Shown in pieces: positions 25,501 through 37,747 of a stretch of DNA of 64,000 nucleotides (the first letter of the stretch is position 1; each line of letters starts with the position of its first letter). Position numbers and translations under genes: made by a program. Below the pieces are notes generated by a model, which searched no databases, was not told where the DNA came from, and saw only the letters and a program-made list of their open reading frames with translations. The DNA comes from Shinisaurus crocodilurus (Eukaryota; Chordata; Lepidosauria; Squamata; Shinisauridae). The stretch spans positions 137,456,564 to 137,520,563 of the forward strand of contig CM037880.1 of assembly GCA_021292165.1 (NCBI GenBank). Reading direction: 5' to 3'.

Positions 25501-28500
25501 GGGAATAGCCCTTATGTTGATACAGTGAAGGCTGTAAGCAGACCTATGCAGCTGTCAGAGCTGGACACATTATGCCTGCCCCCTCTGAGTAAAGTGATGC
25601 CCGCTGGCACCCCTAGACATGGTTTAAACAATTTAAGCATATGGTGCACCCATAGAGCCCCCTGATGGGGGTATGTCCATTATCCTGAATAGGGGGCTGC
25701 CATACAGAAGGGGGAGGGGACAGCCATATAACTCTGTCCCCCAGTCTACTAATCTCCTGTGGCTTCAAACTGTATTGACTGCAAAGCTATGCAATAGTTA
25801 GGAATTCTGCCCCTAGTGACTGAAGATGTTACTGCAGGATTCAATCACACCAACACATTTAAATTAATTAATGCATATTTTTAAAAAAGAAAATAACCCC
25901 AAGGTGCACACCCCTAGAATCCCCTTAGTATGCATGTCAATTTCAGGTGCCTAGGTTTCACGGTCTTGGCACTATAGTGCTGACAGACAGATAGACACAC
26001 TTCCTCCTTTATTGTTATAGATAATTTTTCTTCAAACCACAAAGATGATAAAATGGAAACAAATTACAGCCAAAACAGGATACATCAAGCTGAAAGCAGG
26101 TCTGAATTACATGAATGCATCCAGTACCTGTTTATTGTAAATACTGGCGGCAATTCTTTTACGTAACACCAGTTCCATTGCAGCAGGATGGCTGAGTTGG
26201 ACTGTAATCTTCACAATCAAGTAGATTCTCTCATTCTGAGGTGTTACCCTATTCAAGTGCACTGAATCATGCACAGAAGAGTCCCATGAAGCAGTGGCTG
26301 AAACCTGAGGGCACAATGTGGTAGAATATGAAAAAGGAAACTTTGTTTAAATTGCTTAAATGTAGATCTGCAATGCAGAAATGCCTAAACAATCAATATA
26401 CCATTAATGAAAGAAGAAAGAAGCTTAACTGGAGATCTTGAAGCAAATCACTAATCCATGGAGATGGAAGGTACAGTGAGCTCTCTAACAGTCCAGGAGA
26501 AGAATCTGAAGCATGCAGCAGTACTGATACTTTCTTTCAATCCACATCAACCCTAACAAAGCATCTCAGGCTGTTTAAACCTGGGACTCAGGAGATTCAG
26601 GTTCTAGTCCCCGCTCGGCCATGAAACTCACTGGGTGACTTTGGGCCAGTCACTGACTCTCAGCCTAACCTACCTCACAGGTTTGTTCTGAGGATAAAAT
26701 GGAGAGGAGGAGGAGGAGGAGGAGGATTATGTAAGCCGCCTTGGGTTCCTTTCAGGAAAAAAGACGGGGTATAAATAGAATAAATAAAAATAAAAAGCTA
26801 GCCACCTGCATTCAAAACTCATTAATCCTATTAATAAATAATATTTTCTGATTTGGATACAATGGGTTGGACCCAGACTTACTCATGCTTAGAGTAGAAC
26901 CACTGCAATTATTAACTTGTCTTACTGATTTCATGTCCTGCTTGTGGGCTTCCCAAAGGCATGTGGTTGGCCCTCTAATGATTAGAGGAAGAGGCTCTTT
27001 AGAACCTCTGTTCTTCAGTAAGGAAAGGTGAAATGAGTCATAGTACTTTTTATTCAAGAGACATCAAAGGAGCCCAGCTGGATCAGAGCAAAGGTCCATC
27101 TACTCCAGCATCCTGTTTTCCCACAATGGCCAACTCCATACCTCTGAGAAGCCCACAAGCAGGACATGAAAACAATAGCTCTCTCATGTTGCCCCCCAGC
27201 GAATATGAGAGTGGTTTGATTTCTAATGAAGTTTTAGTATTGTCACACCTGAAGCAGCAAAACAACAGGCAAGCTAGTGGAAAAGACAACAGAAGGGCCA
27301 GAAGAATGGGAGCTAAGCAACTGAGAGGAAACCATGCAAGTCAGACTGTTTTTCTTTTCTTTTTTTAACTGTTTACCCATCTAGTGAACTACGACAACAA
27401 CAACAACTACTACTACTACTACTAGCATCATCATACTAGCATCATCATCATCATCATCATAATCATCATCATCATCATCATTATTATTATTATTGGGAAA
27501 ATAAGTCTCTCAATCCCACATGAGCTAGACTTAATCAAAGACCACTTTGTTAGGAGGGCATACTGAAACATTTGAAAGAGCTGATCTAGCATGGGCAGCG
27601 CAATCCTATGGCTGCTAAACAGCATCTAGACAGGCGTAGGATTTTTTGGATTCCCAGCTATGAGGTCAGAAAACAGCTCTTGGATCCCCCTCCCCCCCCT
27701 TCGCAGCCAGCGTGGAAAGAACCGCGCCAGCTGGTTCTCTGAGGTCGTAAGAGTGACCTCAGAGAAAGGCTTTTGGAGCCATTCTGGGGGGCAGGAAGGG
27801 GAGGAGACCAGCACCGCCAACATACAACGTATCCTGTCGGCACCTCAGTCTCCTTCCCTCCTGCTCCGAAGCGCCGCACTTCAACAGCCAAAATTGGCCG
27901 TTGAAGTGCTTTGCAGAGTGAGAGGAGCATGCAGGCAACCTTCGCCTCTGCGCTCCTCCTGCCCTGCATGTAACGCCCGTAATCCTCTGGGTTCGGAGGG
28001 TTACAGGCATCCCCACAGGATTGCACCCTAAATGTATTAAATATGAATACATCAATGAAAGACAAACAGTAGAAATACAGTAACCATAAATCTGCTGTCC
28101 AGGATAGCTTGCTAGTAATTTACCTCATCCGTACTGTGTTTTATGATTGGCAGATAAAAGAATTGACTTCCATGCTCCTTTGGTAGTATTGAATTAACTC
28201 CTGATGCATGTGGACCTATAAGCTGTTCATTGGCACTGAGGTCATCAGCTAACAAACAAAAAGTTACAAGACAGTAAGTTCTAGCCTTAGAGAATTATAT
28301 TTGCCACAGCGTTTAGTAAAATAAACTTAAAACCTTATCTTAAACATACTACATAGAAATCATGCACCAATGAAGACAGTATTTTGGATGGAATGACAAT
28401 TGATATTGTCTGGATTTAAACTAAGGGAACAAGCATTGTTTCTTTCTCCATCCCAGCAGCTCTAGGGGCAGTCAGCAGGACTGCTGTGAAACCATCACAG

Positions 28501-31500
28501 CACCAAGAAGAGCCTAACTTGAATGTCTGCAATCTCTTCCCAGATTCCATTTTAAGACTAACTAAATAAATAAAGACTCAATGGCTTCAACACGAGTCCA
28601 GTTTTTCCCCTCCCTCCCCTCACTTTTGCTTTATTATCTAACCTGATGAAGATTTCTGGAGGACTCAAAAGCTTGCACTTTATTTTGTGTCCTTACGGTT
28701 GGCCTAATAAAGGTATTGTCCTAATATGGATTTTGGGGGGGGGGGGGGAATTCTGGCCATCATAGCTATTTTTGCTTTTTGTGAGACTTACCTAAATTTG
28801 TCATATTACTTTTGTATACATCAACTTAATATACTTTGTTACCCCAAAATGCTATAACATAGCAATATTAATTATTCCAAAATAGACTTTTGGATGTTTT
28901 AATGAAGATGTGTGTGAAGATGAAGAGCCAGTGTGGCGTAGTGGTTAGAGTGTTGGACTGGGACTCAGGAGATCCGGGTTCTAGTCCCCGCTTGGCCATG
29001 AAACTCACTGGGTGACTTTGGCCCAGTCACTGACTCTCAGCCTAATCTACCTCACAGGTTTGTTGTGAGGATAACATGGAGAGGAGAAGGACTATGTAAG
29101 CCGCCTTGGGTTCCTTGCGGGGAAAAAGGCGGGGTATAAATATAATAAATGAATAAAATAAATAAAAAATGTTCAAGAATGTGTGGAAGAAATATACTGC
29201 CCAAGAGCTGGGTTTCTCTCAACATATTCAATAAGCAAAAACTGATATGTTTTTTTTAAAAGTCACTTCAGATTCAGGAGCCCAACACAAATTTTCTTTA
29301 CTTCCCACACAGCACTAGAACTGCAATACGAATTCTTACTTCCACTGCCTTGGCAAGCTGCAACTTACCATTCAAATCAAGGAAAAGTACAGGAATGTGT
29401 GTTTCCATTCCAGAAGGTGGGATCCTAGCAGTAAGGAAGCATCCCAATCAATATAATAAGCCACATACATGCATAGATATTTTAATGGAAAACTCAAGCC
29501 ATTAAAAAACGAGTACTGTAATTCAAATTTGCATCAGTACTACAGATTGACAAGTGGGGAGCCACAATAAAATGTTGTAGTGCATTCTCAGCCCCTAACA
29601 GGAGTCCTTCTGTTCCAGGGTTCAAACAAAGATTTTTTGAAAGGGGGTGCGGGGAAGAACCTTTTTGCTTTCTTGCCCTCCTGGCTGAAACCTTCCCCTG
29701 GTACACTAAACGGGCTTAGGGCTGATTGTGGGCCCTGAACCCAAGTACTTTATTGCTCTATAGTGGGGGGGGGGGATTTCTGGAGAATGGGAAAGTAGGG
29801 AAGGTATCTTATCTCCTTTAATCTCCCATATAGCAGGGAGGAAAGTTTAAAAAAAACGAACAAAAACAATTCAGGGTATGGGTCTCCCTAAATATAAACT
29901 AATATATTTTTGCATAACTGGGGTATCCCCATTATATGGAGAAAACACTAACATGTTTTTCGGTGGGGCCCCATTCTGCTTCCAAACTGGTAGGCACAGG
30001 ACCAAATGTTGCTAACACAAGTTTGTAAAGTCTTGGATAAGGATGAACGGATAAGGGGTGGGCAATTCTCCGGGACCCAACCCACCTCCAGCTTGGCAGA
30101 CGCTGCTGCTGCGCCTCCCGAGTCGGGCTGAAAGCGGGCATGTGCTGCACCACTCATCAGACTTCCGGGTTCCTGGCAGGCCTCTGTTTACGTAGAAAAT
30201 GCCTTAAGATACATCAAAAGCAGCCGCAATTTGTGCAAGTTATGCAAATTGCGGCCACTTTTGGCATATCTTAAGGCATTTTCTACGTAAACAGAGGCCT
30301 GCCAGGAACCCGGAAGTCACTTCCCTGGCTTGACTCGGGAGAATGCGAGTTGAGCCGGAGAAGAAGGTAAACGAGACAGAATTTGGGGGGGGGGGGTCGA
30401 GCCCGGCCAGTCCGCTGGATTTCCACCCCCTGAACAAAATCCTCACACATCCCTAGAATGGATACAGTTCCTTCCATGGGTTAACTGCTGGGTTGCTTAG
30501 CCCCTAAACAATCCATTGGTCCTATGAAGGAGCCGATTGTGGGTTGTGAAGTAAAAGCGGAAGTGGTGGGCATGCGGGAGGCAGCGCAGTCACTCTCTCC
30601 CACTCATGCATGACAACCCATGGGTTCTTTAACCAATGGGTTACCACTGCATGTGATCATAGTGGAATATAAAATTCAACATTTTCAACATGAACACATA
30701 TAATTGGATATAAACTTCAACATTTTTAACATGCACATACCAAGCATGCTACCAAGAAGGTAGTAGCTTATGTTTCCCCTCAAATCTTTATCATGGAGTT
30801 AACTGCATATAACTTCATTTGAAGGTATTTCGTCAGCAAGTTGTAATGCTTTCTCTCCACCTACCAATTTGCAGGAGCACCTGGGATTCCGCTGTCTGGT
30901 GCTGGGACCAGTACAGCATTTCTCTCTTCTGTTAGTCCCACCCATTGTTCTACAAGCCGTGCTTCTCTTTCTGTGTCATCTTCAGTTTTCTCTATAATGT
31001 AAGATAGGGTGGACAGAAGGAAAAATATAGCATGCTAGATCAATAGCTTGTAAGCTACATTTTGCTCAGTATTTCAGAGTAACAAAATGGCTGTCTTTAA
31101 TTTACAATGTATGCAAATGAGCTCTACAGAAGCCAATGAGAATTTGCCATTGAAAGTGAGTACCCAGTTTTCACATTAGCTGAACATCCCAATGGTTGCC
31201 TCATTAAGAATTTCTTTTAAGATTAGTTAATTTTCAAATACAACTTGTTTTTTTAAATGTCAGTAATATTCTAGGGTAGCACTCTTCATTTAAAAAACAA
31301 AAAACAAAACCCAAGAGCCAAAGTTCTCATAAAGGAAACTAAGCCACATGAACCACAAACCTTGTTTATTGCTGATTTTTTTAATCTGCTCATCTAAGTA
31401 CTCTCTGCGTTTTATTAGTGCCTCTGACCATCTCTCTCTCACACAATTTAAGTCTTCCTCCTATTGAAAAGAGAGCATGCTTTTCTGAACATACAGTGTA

Positions 31501-34500
31501 TACAAAACAATGACACACACATTTAATTTTATGCAATTTGCAGCTTTGATTGGAGAAGGTTACTGAATAGTCTTGATTACTGATATATTGAAGTGTAAAT
31601 GTTTCATTTACATTAGATTAAACAGTATCATCAACCAAGAAGGTAAGCTTGTCCAACTTGCAAATAGCAAGAAGAAAGAAAAGCTGGAGTTGCATCAACT
31701 GTTCCATAGTTTGTGTATTTCATAAATGTTTATAAATTTGTGGTTTAGATCTAAGCAGAAAAATAATGCAGAGGCCCAAGAACTATTTAGTAGCATATGG
31801 AAGTGAAGAAGATTATAAAGATATTAACATAAATACCCTTAAATCTGCATAAATTCCATCATACATAGCTGCTACCAGTGCAACGAAATCAACCCCATGC
31901 AAATGAAAACCCATCATGCAATCATGCTGACTGACATAATAGAAATGTTTGATCCATTTTTCATAACACATTATCAGGAAGCGCCATGAACAGCTTGAAG
32001 CAAATTAGTAGATAATTTAGGATAAAACTATTTGTGACAGCAGTAGAACTGTGCATTTAAACCTGAATTGGCCCAAAGCTCACAGAAAACAGGGAATGGT
32101 GGGTCCTCACGAGCAGGAAGTGGAAAACCTTCCCCCTGCCGGCAGCTTAACTCCTTAAAGTCTATCCCCTGAAGCCACTTTGCTCTCAGCCAGGCTTAAT
32201 ACTGGAAGTGCCCCTAAATCTGAAAGGCATGCTGGGGGAGAAGGGGTGCAGGAAGGTAAGTGGTGCAGGAGCATGGATTCAGCTCTCCTCAGCCATGAAT
32301 CCCTTAAATTGGACCCCACTCTCCTCTTTCTACATGATTGGGACAGACCTGGGTTTAAACATGGATCAGTCATCACATGTAGTTTGAGCTTTAGGTTTCC
32401 AGAACAACTGCACAACTTACTAAGCTATTTGGAGGTATACTACTGAATTTATACTACTGCTAGTTTTGCTGCTTCTTAAGTTAAATCCTCTTTTCAAATT
32501 GGGGGGCCTTATTAATTAATTCACAACTTTATTAAGGCTGTTATCACTAGGGAAGCAAAGTTTACAGGACTATCTTTTAAAAAAAATTGTTTTAACAATA
32601 GAAGTAAATATTTGCTGTACTTGTATGTTCACAAAACACACTGTAATTTCATGAAATTTATAATGAATTCTGAGTGGGTGAGCATGACACGACGTGGGTT
32701 GTCATTTTATTTATTTATTTATTATATTTATATCCCGCCTTTTTTCCTGCAAGGAACCCAAGGCAGCTTATATAACCCTCCTCCTCTCCATTTTATCCTC
32801 ACAACAACCCTGTGAGGTAGGTTAGGCTGAGAGTCAGTGACTGGCCCAAAGTCACCCAGTGAGTTTCATGGCAGAGCGGGGACTAGAACCCAGATCTCCC
32901 TAGTCCCAGTCCAACACTCTCACCACTACGCCACACTGGCTCTCATGGCTTGTCATGTCATTTGGAGTTAGACCACTTCCTGCAGGGGGGCTTACTTTTG
33001 GGCAACAAGCCACCCTGACAACTCATGGCTTATTGTTGTTGGTTTTTAATACCCTGGCATTTTAGCTTCTGAAATTTTATCTGCTGTCTTTTCTCCTGCA
33101 CTTGTTTTATAATGTTGCTTTATTATTATGTTTTAATTATGTTGCAAGTCACCTTGGGCATTTTAAATGGAAAAGTGGGGTTAAAATATTTTCAGTTATC
33201 AAATCACCAATGACATATCAGTGGTTAGGGATGCCATAGTGTACAATCAAATGTAAACAAAATGGCTTGTTCTATTAATCAATAGAGGGTTTTTAAGGCA
33301 GAGAGCACTTCAAAGGTTACTTTTGCATGTACTATTTTTCTTCTAGAAACTCTTTGGAGTTGATGATAATTAGCATTAGCTGTGCCCCATGCCACGTGAT
33401 TTGACAGCAGCAATACCTGATAACTATCCATATCACCATCATCATCTCCTCTCTGGTAGAAAAAAATAAACTTTAGAAATACACAGAACATGCATTTTTC
33501 TTGCTAGCACATCCCAAATGAAAGCATACACAAATGTAACACAGACAAAAATTCCACCAAATGTAGCCTCAGAGGCCCACTAGTATGGTGAAGGGAAAGG
33601 GAGCGCCTCTTCCTTCTGTCACTCACTACAAGAAGGTGTGAGCCAGGACCTCTATGCCAGGGGTGCAGAAACTTATTCAGTCTGGGGGCTGAATTCCATT
33701 TTGGAGAAGTGCTCAGGGTCTGCATTCCAGTGGTGGGTGGGACTGAAGGCAAAAGGGGGGAGGGCCAAAGGCAAAACGGAGAGGGCCAAAGGCAAAAAAG
33801 GTGAGGCCAAAAATACCAGCATATTGTAGCTTAAAACTCTTACTGCCAGTTACTAACCCTTAGGAGAGGCATTTCAATCTTTTAGAATGGGGAAAAACTA
33901 CCCCCAGTGGTTGGAGGAAAGGGGGCATGAGCTTCTGGAGGACCCTGGCGGATTGGATTTGGCCCCCAGGCATGAGGTTCTACACCCCTGCTCTATGCTA
34001 GTACCTGATCATGCCAAGGCCTTATTTGTGCAAATTACACTCCCTTGTACTTAAGGCAGATAAATCACAGAAATAGGGCCTCCATGTAATCAGGAAGGTC
34101 CTAGTTCACACATGCTTGGAGTGATAGTTGAGCAGAGAAACACCCACCTGTTCTTCCACCACATGAGAACCATCACTGGTAATGTATGAAGGGCATCTTA
34201 GGGTGCAATCCTATGCAAGTTTAGACAGAAAAAGGACTACAACTCCCAGCATGCCCCAGACAGCAATGCAGGCTGGGGCATGCTGGGAGTTGTAGCCCTT
34301 TTTTTCTGTCTAAACATGCATAGGATTGTGCCCTTAATCATTATGCCTTCAATCTACTGATCTTTGTTTAAAACAGTGGACATGCAATGATCAATTGTGG
34401 GTGGTGGGGAGACTTCCAGGCAGGTAATCTGAGCTGTCAAAGCTCTCTGGGTCAACTACTTGTTAGTGTGTGCGCAAGTGAAATTATGCACACAACCCAA

Positions 34501-37500
34501 ACGACTAGATGTGCGTGGGGTGCTTTTTAACCTTGTGCATCACTGTTTGCATCCAGCAAAGTGATCTATGGCTGGGCCCTAGCCAGATCAGAGCACAATC
34601 ATTTCATGCAGCTGACCTGCTTTGCATTAGCTTGGACAAAAAGTTTAATGATGCACACAAAATCATTTGTTTTAGACATTTTCTAATCTTATTCATTGGA
34701 GCTTTGACTTGATTTTTAAAAAAAATTAATGTAGGTTTCTGTCTGATATCATATATAGAACCCAAGGAAGGATAGTGACATTACTACACAATATGCTCAT
34801 AAGTAAATCACAGAAACATGGGTTAAAAGTACACAATTAGGTGGAAATGCAGAATTACACTTATATCCCGCCTTTCCTCCAAGGAGTTCAAGGTAACAAG
34901 GGCTCTCCCTGCCACCCATTTTAACTTCACAACAATCCTGTGAGGTAGGTTAGACTTTTGTTAATGCAACTCAAACTGGCATTTGCCCTTTTCACAACAG
35001 TCTCACATGTGACTCAAAAACTTAGTATGATCATGTGCTGCAGTTCTTAGTCCTGATGAGAGTTTACCTGTATCTGTTAAATCTGAGTATCTTATCATCA
35101 GGACCGATATGCTGAATCAGAACAACTTAAGAACTAGCTAATATGGACAAAATATGATTGCCACTGGCAGCTGCAACTCCTCCTTCCCTCTTCCCTGGTA
35201 ATGTCTAGATTAGAAAATGTCAATGTGTAAAATGACATAATTGCATTAAGAGTTTTCCCACCCCTGCAAACAGCAGCCTATGATTGGAGAGGGATTAAGG
35301 AAACTATCAAACTTGATTATGTGACATCAGAAACTGGCCTGGTTCAGATGATCATCTAACCCATCATTCGGATGATATGAGAACAAGCCACGGTGAGCCT
35401 CAGGCTAGTGCACATGAGAGGAGAGGGAAAGCTTCTACTTTCATTTTAGAACAAAGTGGAATTCTGCATTATGTACAAACTCTGAACTATAGTTTGTCCT
35501 AACCAAAGTTAGTGAAAATAAACCAGGATCAAATACTTATTTTGATGATTTGTTTTAACTAACTTTACTTAGAACAATCTGCAGTTCCTAGAGTTCGTAT
35601 GTAATGCACAACCTGTGGTTTGCTCTAAGTGAAAATGGAAACTTTCACTCTGTTCCACATGCAACAGAGGAGAAGAGGGAGCACATGAGCCTGAGGCATG
35701 CCATGACTAGTTTACAATAACCTAAACCATGACCATCTGAACCAGACCACTGAGGTTTACTAGACTTGGCGCCTAGAAGAGAAAGAACTGAGAGACATAG
35801 AGCTGCTGCTTTGGGTTGTTGGCATGCTTTCTCCATACTACCTACTTCCATCCCTAGATCTACCCAGCATTCTGTTTCTTACAATGGTCAACCAAATGAC
35901 TCTGGTCACAAGCAGGGAATGAGGCCAGTGTTGACCACCCATTTGTCCCTTGCATCTAACACTCAAAGGGATACTGACTCAAACATGATAATCCATTCAG
36001 TTGTTATAGCTAATAGCCCTTAGGGAAATTATCATCCACGCATTGCTTACACTATATGTACAAATTCCAGACAATGTATCCTTAAAAGACAGAATTGAAA
36101 CAACAAAACTACACAGCACTGTAATAACTTAGTACTTGAAAGCCAGTTATCCTACCTGGTAACTGTCCAAGCCCCGTTGCAATTTGGTTGATCTGGCAGT
36201 TACACAGCCAATGGAGATAGACAGAATGGCTTCTACCATAAGCGGCAATGTTCCTGAATGCTGCACTGGTTTAACCATCACCTGAACTCTACGAGAATGA
36301 CCCTAGCCATATAAAGCAAGGGTGAGGGGAGAAAAAGTAAAATAAAGTAAACATTTATTCACATGTTGGTATTCTTTTTTGAGAGGAGAAACTCCACTGT
36401 ACCTGTCTGAGCTGGAAAATTCCTCCTGTGTTTACATCCTTTGCCTGGTGGAGCTCCACAGCAGTATAATCCCCCATTTCATTCAGTTCTTGAATTGAAA
36501 CCCACATTTCTATCCGACGTGTTACTTCATTCCACCTAGAGATAATCCAAGAAGCGATGAGATTAGTATGAATGTGCTTCTCTATATCGAACTGATGGAA
36601 AGCTTTTTAATCTCAGCAGGCTGAAAGCAAAAAGTAAGGTAATTACAACCTCCATTGTGGAACTTCAGTATGCTGATGATAATGTGGTCTCCGCACATTC
36701 AGAGGATGATCTCCAAACTATCCTAAATGCTTTTGCAGAAGCATACAAAAAACTTGGTCTCTCACTTAACATCAAAAAAACCAAAGTGCTTCATCAGCAA
36801 GTGAAAGCTAACCCTTCAGTGATGCCATCTATCCAGCTTGGCGGGACAATACTGGAAAATGTCGATCATTTTCTCTATCTTGGCAGCTATCTTTCTGTTA
36901 CAGCTAACATCAACAGTGAAATCCAGCATCGTTTGAGCTCCGCAAGTGCCGCGTTTTCTCGAATGAAACATAGAGTGTTCGAGGATCGGGATATTTGGAA
37001 GAAGACCAAAACACTGGTTTATGAAGCCATTGTTTATGAAGCCATTGTATTACCAACTTTATTGTACGCCTATGAAACATGGACTATCTATAAACGTCAC
37101 TTCCACCTCCTTGAAAGATTTCATCAACGTTGCCTCCGGAAAATCCTGTGAATTACTTGGGAAGATAGGCGAACAAATGTCAGTGTACTGGAAGAAGCAA
37201 AGACTACTAGCGTTGAAAAAATGATCCTTCAACGCCAACTTCAGTGGACTGGTCATGTTGTTCGAATGCCTGACTGCCGTCTCCCAAAGCAGTTATTTTA
37301 TTCCCAACTCAAGGATGGAAAGCGGAATATCGGTGGTCAATATAAGAGGTTTAAAGATGTTCAAAAGGCTAATCCAAAAAAATGCAATATAAACATCGAA
37401 AACTGGGAAGCTCTGGCACATGAACGATCTAAATGGAGGTTGGCCTTTCACAAAGGTTCCATGGACTTTGAAGAAGCCCGAGTGCAAGGTGAAAGGGAGA

Positions 37501-37708
37501 AACGTGCTAAGCAAAAAGCACGTCAAGCGAATCCTTCACAGGACCATCTTCCATCTGTTAACCTGTGTCCTCACTGTGGGAAGCTGTGTGGATCTAGAAT
37601 TGGTCTCCATAGTCACTTACGGACCCATCGTTAGAGTCTACACAATCTTCTTTAGAATTTCCTCCTTTTATCCTGGAAGACAATCTTACTCGGTCACGAG
37701 TGATCGCC

Positions 37709-37747
<39 letters not shown>

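Noticed and set aside
27658..28065. Overlapping open frames on both strands as a coding exon
   Set aside because: They coincide with a GC-rich MITE with GCAATCC/GGATTGC ends and match no KIF13A segment; the frame of the gene joins without them.
36657..37634. Host protein-coding gene on the plus strand
   Set aside because: The protein is a LINE reverse-transcriptase end with YADD and a C2H2 tail, 5'-truncated and carrying a stop.
37710..37746. Short tandem repeats as a CRISPR-like array
   Set aside because: A simple (ATG)n run with no spacers, at the end of a LINE.
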